From Rhizobium sp. Root482 (lineage in GTDB: Bacteria > Pseudomonadota > Alphaproteobacteria > Rhizobiales > Rhizobiaceae): 64,000 bases of DNA. The stretch spans positions 46,621 to 110,620 of the forward strand of contig NZ_LMFA01000005.1 in assembly GCF_001426565.1 (NCBI RefSeq), in the 5' to 3' direction. Position numbers and translations under genes: made by a program. Shown here one piece after another: positions 51,534-60,470 of the stretch; the first letter of the stretch is position 1, and every line of letters starts with the position of its first letter. A model generated the notes under the pieces. It did not search any database. It was not told where the DNA came from and was given only the letters and a program-made list of their open reading frames with translations.

Positions 51534-54500
51534 ATGCTTTCAGGCTCGATCATTTTCGCAGCCGCCTTCGCCTATCTGCTTCTGCTGTTCGCGGTGGCAA
51601 GCTATGGTGATCGCAAGGCGCGGAAAACCGCTCCCGGCAAGGGCAGGCCGCTGGTCTATGCGCTCAGCCTGGCAATCTACTGCACCTCCTGGACCTATTT
51701 CGGCGGGATCGGACTTGCCGCCGAGCGAGGGCTGGAATTTACCGGCATCTATATCGGCCCCATCTTGATGTTCACCATCGGCCTGCCGGTGCTTCGCCGC
51801 ATCATCGCGCTTGCCAAGGCCCAGAAGCTGACGTCGGTGGCCGATTTCATCGCGGCGCGCTACGGCAAGAACCCGGCCGTCGCCGCCATCGTCGCGCTGA
51901 TCTCGCTGGTCGGCGCCATTCCGTATATCGCCCTGCAGCTGAAAGCGGTCTCCAGTTCGGTCTCCGCGATAATCGATACCAGCGGCTACGGCATCGGCGC
52001 CGGCGAAAATTTCATCGACCTGCCGCTGCTCGTCACGCTGTTCCTCGCCTGCTTCGCCATCGTCTTCGGCACTCGCCACACCGATGCGACCGAGCACCAG
52101 GACGGCCTTATCCTGGCGATCGCCATGGAATCGGTGGTCAAGCTCCTGGCGCTGGTCACCGGTGGCCTCTATGTCGTATTCTTCCTGTTTGACGGACCGG
52201 GCGATCTCTGGGCAAAAGCGATCGCCAATGAACAGGTCATGTCGGCGCTGCAGTACAAGACGCCGATGTCGCGCTGGATCATGCTCGTCGTGCTTTCGGC
52301 CTTTGCCATCATCATGCTGCCGCGGCAATTCCATGTGACGGTCGTCGAGAACCGCACGGAAAAGGATCTACGCACCGCCGGCCTGCTGTTCCCGATCTAT
52401 CTCCTCGCCATCAACCTGTTCGTGCTGCCCGTCGCCATCGGTGGCGTCCTTACGTTCGGCGGAAGCGGCGAGGCCGATCTCTACCTGCTGAAACTGCCGC
52501 TTGCGGCCAATATGCCGATCGTGGCGCTGATCACCTTCATCGGCGGCTTTTCCGCCGCCACCGCCATGGTCATCGTCGCCTCGGTGGCGCTGTCGATCAT
52601 GATCTCCAACGATATCGTCATGCCGGTCTTCATCAGGCGCAAGCTCACCGGCCATGGCGGCTCGCCTGATGTTACCGGCACGCTGCTGAACGTCCGGCGC
52701 ACCGCGATCTTCGTCGTCCTGCTGCTCGGCTATGGCTATTATCGCTCCGCCGACATGAGCGCCGGTCTCGCTTCGCTGGGGCTCTTGTCCTTTGCCGCCG
52801 TCTCGCAGATGGCGCCCGCTTTTCTCGGCGGCCTCGTCTGGCGCCAGGCCAATGCACGCGGCGCCATCGCCGGCATGACGCTCGGCTTCGTCGTCTGGGC
52901 CTATCTTCTGTTCCTGCCGAGCCTCGGCGGACAGGACAATTCCCATGTCGCGACCACGGTGCTCGAATTCCTGTTTCCCTTTACCTCGGCCTTTTCCGGC
53001 CCAGATGCCGACCCGCTGGTCAATGCCTCGGCGCTCAGCCTTCTGGTCAATGCACTCGCCTATGTCATCGGTTCGCTCACCCGGGTGCCGAAGCCACTGG
53101 AGCGGCTGCAGGCCGGCGTCTTCATTCACCGCAAATCGCGCACCGAAAAAGCCTTTCGCGGCCGCAAGACCAAGATCACCGTTCTCGACCTGAAAACCAC
53201 CATCGCCCGCTATCTCGGCGAGGAACGGATGAAGCGCTCCTTCCAGACCTATGAACGCCAGTCCGGCCGCTGGCTGGAAGATCATCAGCCCGCCGACATG
53301 GCATTGATCCAGTTTTCGGAGCAATTGCTCGGCAGCGCCATCGGCTCGTCCTCGGCACGCCTTGTCCTGTCGCTGGTGCTGCAGCGGCTCGATGACACCT
53401 CCTCGGATACCGCCTGGCTTCTCGACCAGGCCTCCGAAGCCTTGCAATATAACCAGGACATGCTGCAGACGGCGCTGTCGCAGATGGACCAGGGTATCGC
53501 CGTCTTCGACAGTTCCAATAATCTGATCATCTGGAACCGCCGCTTCCGCCAGCTTCTCGACCTGCCGGAAGCGGCCGGCCAGGTCGGCTTTCCGCTGGCC
53601 GATATCCTCGCCATCCTCACCCGGCGCGGCGATATCGGCAAGGAGGACGGAAAGGCGCTGGTGGCTGATTTCCTGACGCTCGACAAGCCGTTCCTGCTCG
53701 AACTCGCCGGCGGTGCGCGCATCATCGAGGTGCGCACCAATGCCATGCCCGACAAGGGCATCGTCACCACCTATACCGACATCTCCCGGCGCGTGGCCGC
53801 CGACATGGCGCTGAAGCAGGCAAACGAGACACTGGAACTGCGCGTCGCCGAGCGGACTGGCGAGCTCACCCGGGTCAACCGGGAGGTCGCCGAGGCGCGG
53901 GCGGCGGCGGAAGAGGCCAATATCGGCAAGACCCGCTTCTTTGCCGCCGTCGGCCACGACATCCTGCAGCCCCTGAACGCCGCACGGCTCTATTCGTCCT
54001 CGCTGGTGGAGCGGCTCGGCAGTTCGGAAAACAGTGCGCTGGTGCGCAATATCGATTCCTCGCTGGAATCGGTGGAATCGATCCTCGGCGCCGTCCTCGA
54101 CATTTCCAGGCTCGATACCGGCGCGATGAAGCCGCGGCTGCAATCGGTTCCTCTCAACGACCTCCTGCGACGCATCGAAACGGACTTCGCGCCCGTCGCC
54201 CGCGCCGCCAATCTGAGGCTCAAGGTCATGCCGACCTCGCTCACCGTCCGCACGGATCCCAATCTCCTGCGGCGGCTCGTCCAGAACCTCGTCTCCAACG
54301 CCATCAAATACACGCCGGCCGGCAAGGTGCTCGTGGGCGTCCGGCGCGAGGGCGGCAATGCGGTGATCCAGGTGATCGATTCGGGCATCGGCATTCCGCC
54401 TTCCAAATTTCGCACCGTCTTCAAGGAATTCGCCCGCCTCGACGAAGGCATCCGGACGGCCTCCGGCCTCGGTCTCGGCCTGTCGATCGTCGACCGCATC

Positions 54501-55037
54501 TCGCGCGTTCTCAATCACGGGGTCGATCTGCAGTCGCAGCCGGCCAAGGGCACCCGCTTTCGGGTGACGATACCAATTGACAGCGCCGGCACTGACGCTG
54601 ACGCTCCCAGGGCGACCTCCGCCGAGCTAATCCGCACGGCCGAGCCGCTGCACGGCCTGCGCGTCCTGTGCATCGACAACGAACCGCTCATTCTGGCGGG
54701 GATGAAGCTGTTGCTGGAAGGCTGGGGATGTACCGTCGTAACCGTTGCGTCTCTGCAACTATGGCAGGGAAGCCTGTCGGCGAATGACCAGCGGCCAAAC
54801 GCAATCATCGCCGATTATCATCTTGAGGATGGAACCGGCCTTCAGGCGATCCGCGCGATGCGGGAGCATTTTGGCACCCCCATCCCCGCTTTGCTGGTCA
54901 CCGCCGACCGTTCGCCCGAGGTTCGGGGCGCGGCGGAACGGGATGCCGTAGCACTGCAGAACAAGCCGGTCCGCCCCGCCTCGATGCGGGCATGGCTGAC
55001 GCAATTGTCGATATCGACGAAGGCCGCAGCGGAATAG
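51534..55037 (+). CDS. SLC5 symporter-like hybrid sensor histidine kinase (CrbS/MxtR type)
   Basis: Protein of 1167 residues. Residues 1-520 carry 13 or so membrane helices of the sodium:solute symporter fold (SWTYFGGIGLAAERGLEF near the N-terminus). A STAC-like linker (540-640), a PAS domain (about 650-740, MDQGIAVFDSSNNLIIWNRRF), a short coiled coil, HisKA with H808 in GHDILQPLNAA, HATPase (NLVSNAIKYTP, DSGIGIPPS, GLGLGLSIVD) and a C-terminal receiver with D1094 follow. This order is known for CrbS/MxtR, which with a LuxR-type regulator controls acetate use. The ATG at 51534 has a strong AAGGAGAGG five bases upstream. The ligand is unknown; the transporter fold may sense flux. Confidence 0.93.
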   Translation: MLSGSIIFAAAFAYLLLLFAVASYGDRKARKTAPGKGRPLVYALSLAIYCTSWTYFGGIGLAAERGLEFTGIYIGPILMFTIGLPVLRRIIALAKAQKLTSVADFIAARYGKNPAVAAIVALISLVGAIPYIALQLKAVSSSVSAIIDTSGYGIGAGENFIDLPLLVTLFLACFAIVFGTRHTDATEHQDGLILAIAMESVVKLLALVTGGLYVVFFLFDGPGDLWAKAIANEQVMSALQYKTPMSRWIMLVVLSAFAIIMLPRQFHVTVVENRTEKDLRTAGLLFPIYLLAINLFVLPVAIGGVLTFGGSGEADLYLLKLPLAANMPIVALITFIGGFSAATAMVIVASVALSIMISNDIVMPVFIRRKLTGHGGSPDVTGTLLNVRRTAIFVVLLLGYGYYRSADMSAGLASLGLLSFAAVSQMAPAFLGGLVWRQANARGAIAGMTLGFVVWAYLLFLPSLGGQDNSHVATTVLEFLFPFTSAFSGPDADPLVNASALSLLVNALAYVIGSLTRVPKPLERLQAGVFIHRKSRTEKAFRGRKTKITVLDLKTTIARYLGEERMKRSFQTYERQSGRWLEDHQPADMALIQFSEQLLGSAIGSSSARLVLSLVLQRLDDTSSDTAWLLDQASEALQYNQDMLQTALSQMDQGIAVFDSSNNLIIWNRRFRQLLDLPEAAGQVGFPLADILAILTRRGDIGKEDGKALVADFLTLDKPFLLELAGGARIIEVRTNAMPDKGIVTTYTDISRRVAADMALKQANETLELRVAERTGELTRVNREVAEARAAAEEANIGKTRFFAAVGHDILQPLNAARLYSSSLVERLGSSENSALVRNIDSSLESVESILGAVLDISRLDTGAMKPRLQSVPLNDLLRRIETDFAPVARAANLRLKVMPTSLTVRTDPNLLRRLVQNLVSNAIKYTPAGKVLVGVRREGGNAVIQVIDSGIGIPPSKFRTVFKEFARLDEGIRTASGLGLGLSIVDRISRVLNHGVDLQSQPAKGTRFRVTIPIDSAGTDADAPRATSAELIRTAEPLHGLRVLCIDNEPLILAGMKLLLEGWGCTVVTVASLQLWQGSLSANDQRPNAIIADYHLEDGTGLQAIRAMREHFGTPIPALLVTADRSPEVRGAAERDAVALQNKPVRPASMRAWLTQLSISTKAAAE

Positions 55038-55083
55038 CCCGACAGGTTTCAACGATCCTCGTCAAACGGACACTGCCGGTCAT

Positions 55084-55248
55084 TTATCCGGCAAAGCGCT
55101 CCATCACGAAATTGGCCGGTGCGACGGCGGAATCCAATCGGCCTGTTTTCTGCAGGTTGTCACTATCGTTGTTGAAGGAAACGACGGCGAGAAAGCAACC
55201 AATGCCGAGAACGAAGCCGAATGCGGCATAAGACAAACGGTTGAGCAT
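55084..55248 (-). CDS. Small single-helix membrane protein (54 residues)
   Basis: An unlisted small gene: 54 residues starting MLNRLSYAAFGFVLGIGCF, with a membrane helix at about 6-24 and a polar tail rich in N/D ending FVMERFAG. AGGAG lies eight bases before the ATG, a very good ribosome site. It lies after the LuxR-type regulator gene on the same strand with a 124-base gap, and converges on the sensor kinase gene with a 46-base gap. No family recognised. It may be an accessory of the two-component pair or an independent envelope peptide. Confidence 0.7.
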   Translation of the reverse strand: MLNRLSYAAFGFVLGIGCFLAVVSFNNDSDNLQKTGRLDSAVAPANFVMERFAG

Positions 55249-55372
55249 GGCAGAACTCCTGTTCCGGTTTCATCTGCAACACGAAACAGTTCGTAAAGTT
55301 CCCTCCCGCTTGAACGGGATCGTCAATATTCTGGGCAGTTCTGAATATGGACCTTCAGGAGATCGCCCTAGC

Positions 55373-56020
55373 TCAAGCCGCCACCGCCGCGATCTTGCCA
55401 AGCTGGATCACCGCCTGCGTCCGGCTGTCGACATTGAGCTTCAGAAGAATGGCCGAGACATGGGCCTTGATGGTCGCCTCCGAAACGCCGAGCTCATAGG
55501 CGATCTGCTTGTTGAGCAGGCCCTCGGCCAGCATGCCGAGCACACGCGATTGCTGGGGCGTGAGCGTCTGCAGCCGCTGCAGCAGGGCCGCCACGTCGGG
55601 CTCATGTTCCATGCCGTACTGGAACCCCGGCGGGGTGAAGATATCGCCTGAAATCACCGTATCGATCCCCTTGCGGATTTCCTCGATGCCGGCGGATTTG
55701 GAGAGGAAACCGCAGGCCCCGAGATCAAGGGCGCGCTGGATCGTCGCCGGATCGTCATGGGCGGACACGATCATGACCGGCAGGCTTTGGAATTCGGCCC
55801 TGAGCGCAATCAGGCCGGACAGGCCGCTGACGCCGGGCATTGTGAGGTCGAGCAGCATCAGGTCGGCCGAGGCGGTATCGATCGCCGCCTGGCGCGCCGA
55901 AGCGAAATCCCCGGCCTCTACGATCTGCGGATTGCCGACCATGCCGGCGAGCGCCTGGCGCATGGCGCCGCGAAACAGCGGATGATCGTCCGCGATGATG
56001 ATGGTCAATCCTGATGTCAT
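55373..56020 (-). CDS. LuxR/NarL-family response regulator (CrbR-like)
   Basis: Protein of 215 residues from the ATG at 56020, preceded by GGGAGGGAG. The receiver domain has the acidic pair D11/D12, the phospho-acceptor D58 in LMLLDLTMPG and a lysine in GFLSKSAGIEE. The C-terminal LuxR helix-turn-helix is LTPQQSRVLGMLAEGLLNKQIAYELGVSEATIKAHVSAILLKL. A LuxR-type regulator next to an SLC5-type kinase is the CrbS/CrbR (MxtR/ErdR) arrangement, so this is probably the partner. Target genes are unknown; acs-type carbon genes are the precedent. Confidence 0.92.
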   Translation of the reverse strand: MTSGLTIIIADDHPLFRGAMRQALAGMVGNPQIVEAGDFASARQAAIDTASADLMLLDLTMPGVSGLSGLIALRAEFQSLPVMIVSAHDDPATIQRALDLGACGFLSKSAGIEEIRKGIDTVISGDIFTPPGFQYGMEHEPDVAALLQRLQTLTPQQSRVLGMLAEGLLNKQIAYELGVSEATIKAHVSAILLKLNVDSRTQAVIQLGKIAAVAA

Positions 56021-56095
56021 GGCGCTCCCTCCCAAGAGCCCGGCGCGCCGGCAAACCCTCCCGTTCGCCGCGCTCGGATGGATCGCCGGATACCG

Positions 56096-56533
56096 TCAGG
56101 TCTTTTGAGGACTCTCGGGCACCGTATCGGACGGCGACCGCTCCTCGCCCTCCAGATCCTTCACAATTCCCATGAAACTGCGCATCATTCTTTCCATGAT
56201 GCCCATCGTCTGGTCAATCTCTTCCTTCGTGGGAAGGCGCGGTTTCACGCTCGCCTGGCCCTCTTCAACGGCTTTTTCCAGTGTTTCGACGCGCTTGGTC
56301 AGGAGATCCAGCTCCAGTTCAAAGGCAGTGCGCTCGTCGGCCGCCATCCGGCAGACGATATCGCCCTGCGTCTCCCGGCAAAGCGAAACCTCGCCCGTCT
56401 GGGTGTCGAGCCGGGCAAGGCCGTTCTCGGTTTTCTGCATGGCATAGCGGCCAGGCGCCGGCTCCTGGGCAAACGCGCCAGGCACGATCGACAAACCGCC
56501 CAGGAGCAGGACCGGCATCAATATCCTGTTCAT
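56096..56533 (-). CDS. Exported hypothetical protein with coiled coil
   Basis: Protein of 145 residues starting at the ATG 56533. The signal peptide is MNRILMPVLLLGGLSIVPGAFAQ, cleaved after AFA. The mature part has a short beta-rich segment with two cysteines (SLCRETQGDIVC), then a helix ELELDLLTKRVETLEKAVEEG and a methionine-rich helix (QTMGIMERMMRSFMGIVKDL). It lies upstream of the response regulator on the same strand with a 75-base gap. No known family recognised; location is the periplasm. Confidence 0.7.
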   Translation of the reverse strand: MNRILMPVLLLGGLSIVPGAFAQEPAPGRYAMQKTENGLARLDTQTGEVSLCRETQGDIVCRMAADERTAFELELDLLTKRVETLEKAVEEGQASVKPRLPTKEEIDQTMGIMERMMRSFMGIVKDLEGEERSPSDTVPESPQKT

Positions 56534-56663
56534 CGCACTCTCCCCTTGATTAAAACCAGGCGCCATTGCCGAAATCCCATCCGATGCGCCGCTTGCCGGT
56601 GGACATTTACCCGGGATTTTGGCAATCCCGGCAGACAGATCGTCCAGCCCCGGAGCCGTCGCC

Positions 56664-57008
56664 ATGAGCATCATCTATAAAATCGTTCCGGCAAGTCTAT
56701 GGCAGGATGCGCAGAATTCTGGAGAATTCAAGGGTGCTGCGGTCGATCTCTCGGACGGCTTCATCCATTTCTCAACGGCCGAGCAAGCCGGGGAAACCGC
56801 GGCGCGTCATTTTGCCGGCCAGGAAGGCCTGCTGCTGGTGGCCGTCGATGGGGAGGCGCTCGACGAGCGCCTGGTCTATGAGCCCTCGCGTGGCGGGGCG
56901 CTTTTTCCCCATCTCTATGGGCCCCTGCCCCTTGAGGCGGTGCTCTGGCAAAAGCCGCTGCCGCTCGGGGCCGACGGCCTGCACCGGTTTCCGGAGCTTA
57001 CCCGATGA
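56664..57008 (+). CDS. DUF952 domain protein
   Basis: Protein of 114 residues. The family pattern IIYKIVPASLW ... GFIHFSTAEQAGETAARHF ... LVYEPSRGGALFPHLYGPLP matches DUF952. The function is unknown. It starts at the ATG 56664, chosen because MSIIYKIV is the conserved N-terminus. It overlaps pyrD by four bases (ATGA), an arrangement common in rhizobia as I recall, so the two are cotranscribed. There is no signal peptide. Confidence 0.9.
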   Translation: MSIIYKIVPASLWQDAQNSGEFKGAAVDLSDGFIHFSTAEQAGETAARHFAGQEGLLLVAVDGEALDERLVYEPSRGGALFPHLYGPLPLEAVLWQKPLPLGADGLHRFPELTR

Positions 57009-58090
57009 TCGACGTTTTTCAGTCGCTTGCCCGCCGCGGGCTTTTCCTGATCGATCCCGAAACCGCCCATGGATTGACCATCAAGGCGCTGAAGACCGGC
57101 CTTGCGCCCAGCTGCGCCGCCCCGGGCGATCCGCGCCTGGCGCAGACCGTGGCCGGCCTCGCCTTTGCCAATCCCATCGGCATGGCGGCAGGCTACGACA
57201 AGAATGCGGAAGTGCCGGAAGCGCTGCTGCGGCTCGGCTTCGGCTTCACCGAGATCGGCACGGTTACGCCGAAACCGCAGGCCGGCAACGACAAGCCGCG
57301 GCTGTTCCGGCTGGTCGAGGACGAAGCGGTGATCAACCGTCTCGGCTTCAACAATGAGGGCCACGACACAGCACTCCGGCGCCTGCGCGGCTGCGACCGC
57401 TCCGCCCTGATCGGCGTCAATATCGGCGCCAACAAGGACAGCGCCGACCGCGTGGCCGACTATGTCGCCGGCATTCGCGCCTTCTCCTCGGTCGCCCGCT
57501 ATTTCACCGTCAATATTTCCTCGCCCAACACGCCGGGCCTGCGCGACCTGCAGGCACGCGACAGCCTTGCAGCGCTGCTCTCCGCCGTCCTGTCCGCCAG
57601 AAGTGAGGAAGCGGCCGTTTCGGGCAAGCGCGTGCCGGTATTCCTCAAGATCGCGCCGGATCTCACCGAAGACGGCATGGACGATATCGCAGCGGTGGCG
57701 CTTGCGCATGATCTCGACGGCCTGATCGTTTCCAACACGACCCTGTCGCGCGAAGGTCTCAGGGACCGGAAACAGGCAGGCGAAAGCGGCGGACTTTCCG
57801 GAAAGCCGCTCTTTGCTGCATCGACGATCGTCCTTGCCAAAATGCGCAAGCGCCTCGGCCCGGACATGCCGATCATCGGCGTCGGCGGCGTTTCGTCGGC
57901 CGAGACTGCGGCGGAGAAGATCCGGGCCGGCGCCAATCTCGTCCAGCTCTATTCCTGCATGGTCTATGAGGGGCCGGCGCTGCCGGGCCGGATCGTACGC
58001 GGCCTGTCGCAAATCTGCGACCGCGAGGGACTGGCCTCGATCGGCGATATCCGCGGCAGCCGCACCGATCACTGGGCGGCACAGGGATGA
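57005..58090 (+). CDS. pyrD: Quinone-dependent dihydroorotate dehydrogenase (class 2)
   Basis: Protein of 361 residues. The N-terminal amphipathic helices (FQSLARRGLFLIDPETAHGL) bind the membrane, as in class 2 enzymes. The FMN barrel has GFTEIGTVTPKPQ, NISSPNTPGLRDLQ with the catalytic serine, VFLKIAPDLT, VSNTTLSRE and GVGGVSSAETAAEKIRAGA. It oxidises dihydroorotate to orotate in pyrimidine synthesis with quinone as acceptor. Its stop faces the MATE gene, with a 35-base gap containing a small hairpin. Confidence 0.96.
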   Translation: MIDVFQSLARRGLFLIDPETAHGLTIKALKTGLAPSCAAPGDPRLAQTVAGLAFANPIGMAAGYDKNAEVPEALLRLGFGFTEIGTVTPKPQAGNDKPRLFRLVEDEAVINRLGFNNEGHDTALRRLRGCDRSALIGVNIGANKDSADRVADYVAGIRAFSSVARYFTVNISSPNTPGLRDLQARDSLAALLSAVLSARSEEAAVSGKRVPVFLKIAPDLTEDGMDDIAAVALAHDLDGLIVSNTTLSREGLRDRKQAGESGGLSGKPLFAASTIVLAKMRKRLGPDMPIIGVGGVSSAETAAEKIRAGANLVQLYSCMVYEGPALPGRIVRGLSQICDREGLASIGDIRGSRTDHWAAQG

Positions 58091-58096
58091 TTTGAA

Positions 58097-58119
58097 AGGC
58101 CGAAGGCGATCTCCGGCCT
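58097..58119. terminator. Possible bidirectional terminator between pyrD and the MATE gene
   Basis: AGGCCG and CGGCCT form a 6-bp stem in the 35-base gap between two converging genes. There is no clear T-run, so this is a weak call. Confidence 0.3.
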
Positions 58120-58125
58120 GCCGGC

Positions 58126-59484
58126 TCAGGCGAAAGTCTGTGCCGACCGGCGTGGAATGAGCATCAGCAGGAGCAGGCCGCGAAACAGCAGGAACAGGTT
58201 GAGCGACGCCCAGAGGCCGTGATTGCCGAAGGCCGGCACCAGAAGCGCAACGGCCGCCACATAGCCTATGAACGACAGGAGCATCATGTTGCGCATGTCG
58301 CGCGACCAGGTGGCGCCGATGAACACCCCGTCCATCAGGAAGGCCAGCGCGCCGACAACGGCCGTGATCGCAGCCCAGGGCATATGGATATAAGCTTCGG
58401 CGCGAACATCTGGCGCCGTGGTCAACAGGTTCACCAACTGGTTGCCGAAGATGAGAAGGCCCAGCGTCGTGACGCCGGCGAGCGCGAAGCACCAGATCGC
58501 GGTCATCCTGAGCGCCCGGTCGAAAGCCGGCCGGAAGCGGGCGCCGATTGCCCGGCCGGTCAGCTGCTCGGCGGCATTGGCCAGCCCGTCGAGATAATAG
58601 CCGGCAACGAGGAAGATCGTCATCAGCACCGAATTTGCGGCAAGCGTCACCGGCCCGAACGAGGTGCCGATACGGGTCATCAGCGTGAAGGCGGCGAGCA
58701 GCACGAAGGAGCGGATCATGATGTCGCGATTGAGCCCGAACAACGGTTTCAGGCGCTCGGTGGAGAAGATCATCGCAAGGTCCGGCGCCTTGGCCCGGTC
58801 GAAGCGGCGATAGACGATCGCAAACCCGACGATCGCGCCGACCACTTCGCCCAGCATGGTCGCCATCGCCACGCCCATCACACCCCAGCCGAGATAGAGC
58901 CCGAGCGTGATCGACAGAACGATGTTGATACCGTTGATCAGGGTCTGCAGCAAAAGGCCCGTCGTTCCCTGGCCGCGACCGAGCACGAAGCCGAGAATGG
59001 CGTAATTGGCAAGGGCGAAGGGGCCGGCCAGGATGCGGTACTGGAAATAGATGCGCGTCACGCTCTCGATTTCCGGTCCCGGCGCGAGAAGCCAGAGGCC
59101 GGCCGACAGGAGCAGGGGCGACAGCGCCACGATCGCAATGCCGCAGACGACGGCGATGGTCAGCGAGCGCCAGAAAATCGCCTGTTCTTCGGTGCGGTCG
59201 CCGCGCCCGAAGGCCTGTGCCACCAGCCCGGTCGTCGCCGAGCGCAGGAAATTGAATGTCGTGAAGATCAGGTCGAACAGGATGGCGCCAACCGCCAGTC
59301 CGGCAAGCAATGTCGCCTGGCCGAGTTGGCCGATGACGGCGGTGTCCACCAGCCCCAGAAGCGGAGTGGTGAGGAAGCCCAGCGTCATCGGCACCGCAAT
59401 CGAAAGGATCAGCCGGTTGGTGACGAGGAAGGGCCCGGCCCCCTCGGCATTTCCGGCAGGCCCGGATATGTCCGATGCGCTCAT
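58126..59484 (-). CDS. MATE-family efflux transporter (DinF subfamily)
   Basis: Membrane protein of 452 residues with 12 helices in two homologous halves. LILSIAVPMTLGFLTTPLLGLVDTAVIGQLG opens the first half, and AAFTLMTRIGTSFGPVTLAANSVLM the second. The GLVDTAVIGQLG motif is characteristic of DinF-type MATE proteins. It exports drugs or metabolites using ion gradients. No regulator is nearby. It is convergent with pyrD, and the CAP lipoprotein gene lies 28 bases upstream on the same strand, so cotranscription is possible. Confidence 0.93.
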   Translation of the reverse strand: MSASDISGPAGNAEGAGPFLVTNRLILSIAVPMTLGFLTTPLLGLVDTAVIGQLGQATLLAGLAVGAILFDLIFTTFNFLRSATTGLVAQAFGRGDRTEEQAIFWRSLTIAVVCGIAIVALSPLLLSAGLWLLAPGPEIESVTRIYFQYRILAGPFALANYAILGFVLGRGQGTTGLLLQTLINGINIVLSITLGLYLGWGVMGVAMATMLGEVVGAIVGFAIVYRRFDRAKAPDLAMIFSTERLKPLFGLNRDIMIRSFVLLAAFTLMTRIGTSFGPVTLAANSVLMTIFLVAGYYLDGLANAAEQLTGRAIGARFRPAFDRALRMTAIWCFALAGVTTLGLLIFGNQLVNLLTTAPDVRAEAYIHMPWAAITAVVGALAFLMDGVFIGATWSRDMRNMMLLSFIGYVAAVALLVPAFGNHGLWASLNLFLLFRGLLLLMLIPRRSAQTFA

Positions 59485-59512
59485 GCTTGCGTCCTCAAGC
59501 CGGGATAGCCGG

Positions 59513-60016
59513 TCAGCCGTTCGAAAGCACCATGGCCCAATAGGGCCGGTTGCCGGAAGAGGGATTGCGCATCACGGCAACGCCGAGGCCGCTATAGTTC
59601 GGCCCCAGCATGTTTTCCAGATGTTTGGGCGAGGCAAGCCAGGCGGCATAGGCGCGCTCCGCACTGTCCTGGCCGACGGCGATATTTTCGGAAGCCGGCA
59701 GCGCCACGCCGCCGTCTTTCATGCGGTTCAGGAAACTGTCGCCGATACCGATCAGATGCGTCATCTTGCCGGCCTTGGCCATGCGGCCCGCCTGGTAGAG
59801 GGCCGCTTGCGCAGCAGCCGGATCACGCCTAAGTGGCGAAAGGCCCCTCTGCCTTCTCAAGTCGTTGATATGACCGAGCGTCGCTTCCGTCTGGTCGCTG
59901 CCCTTGCCGCCGGTATCCGGCTTCAGCGTGCCGCAGCCGGCAAGCGCGCCCAGTGAAAGAAGGACGCCCGCCCGCAGGAGATGGCGTCTTGAGGCAGTAA
60001 AACTCTGGTCGTGCAT
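59513..60016 (-). CDS. CAP/SCP-domain lipoprotein
   Basis: Protein of 167 residues. The N-terminus SRRHLLRAGVLLSLGALAGC has a twin-arginine-like start and an LAGC lipobox. The CAP domain shows LGHINDLRRQRGLSPLRRDP, GRMAKAGKMTHLIGIG, ENIAVG and WLASPKHLENMLGPNYSGLGVAV, the YkwD-type pattern. Such proteins are extracytoplasmic; the function is unknown. It has one base between its start and the membrane-protein gene stop and precedes the MATE gene on the same strand. Confidence 0.88.
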   Translation of the reverse strand: MHDQSFTASRRHLLRAGVLLSLGALAGCGTLKPDTGGKGSDQTEATLGHINDLRRQRGLSPLRRDPAAAQAALYQAGRMAKAGKMTHLIGIGDSFLNRMKDGGVALPASENIAVGQDSAERAYAAWLASPKHLENMLGPNYSGLGVAVMRNPSSGNRPYWAMVLSNG

Positions 60017-60017
60017 G

Positions 60018-60284
60018 TTACCGCCGGAAACTGAAGAGACGCAGGATGATGAATGCCGGGATCACCACCGCGGCGCCGAGCAGCAGATAATCGCCGACCC
60101 GGCCGAGGGCGTCAAATCCGGAATACCAGAGATCGAGGAAGAAGTCCCTGATCGTGTAGAGAACGCCGTAGGGCGTCCAGCCGAAAACAGCCATGACGAA
60201 GCCGACGATGACCGAGACGACCAGCAGCTTGACGATCACCCGCCCGGGCGTGTCGCCCAGAAACCTGTTCACTCCATCGGCCAT
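60018..60284 (-). CDS. Small integral membrane protein (DUF6460-like)
   Basis: Eighty-eight residues with two membrane helices, one in VIVKLLVVSVIVGFVMAVFGW and one in DYLLLGAAVVIPAFIILRLF. The intervening segment (YGVLYTIRDFFLDLW) is conserved in small rhizobial membrane proteins, which I believe are called DUF6460. It is cotranscribed with the CAP lipoprotein downstream. Function unknown. The divergent gap to the TPR methyltransferase gene (60285-60470) should carry both promoters. Confidence 0.75.
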   Translation of the reverse strand: MADGVNRFLGDTPGRVIVKLLVVSVIVGFVMAVFGWTPYGVLYTIRDFFLDLWYSGFDALGRVGDYLLLGAAVVIPAFIILRLFSFRR

Positions 60285-60470
60285 ATCCGTGATTCTCCTG
60301 TTTCACCTGACATAAGTTGCCTGCGCCCCGGTCGCAAGCTGCAAGGCCTATGGCTGACCGTCCGGCCGATTATCTTGCCGTCAAATCGCCTCTTGCTAAT
60401 TCTATACTGTGGCCTCACAAGCGGATGAAACTCCGGGACTCCGGAAGGCGCAACATCAAGGCACGAAACC

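Noticed and set aside
60375-60408. Possible promoter TTGCCG ... TATACT before the TPR methyltransferase
   Set aside because: Spacing of 22 bases is too long for a normal sigma-70 promoter.
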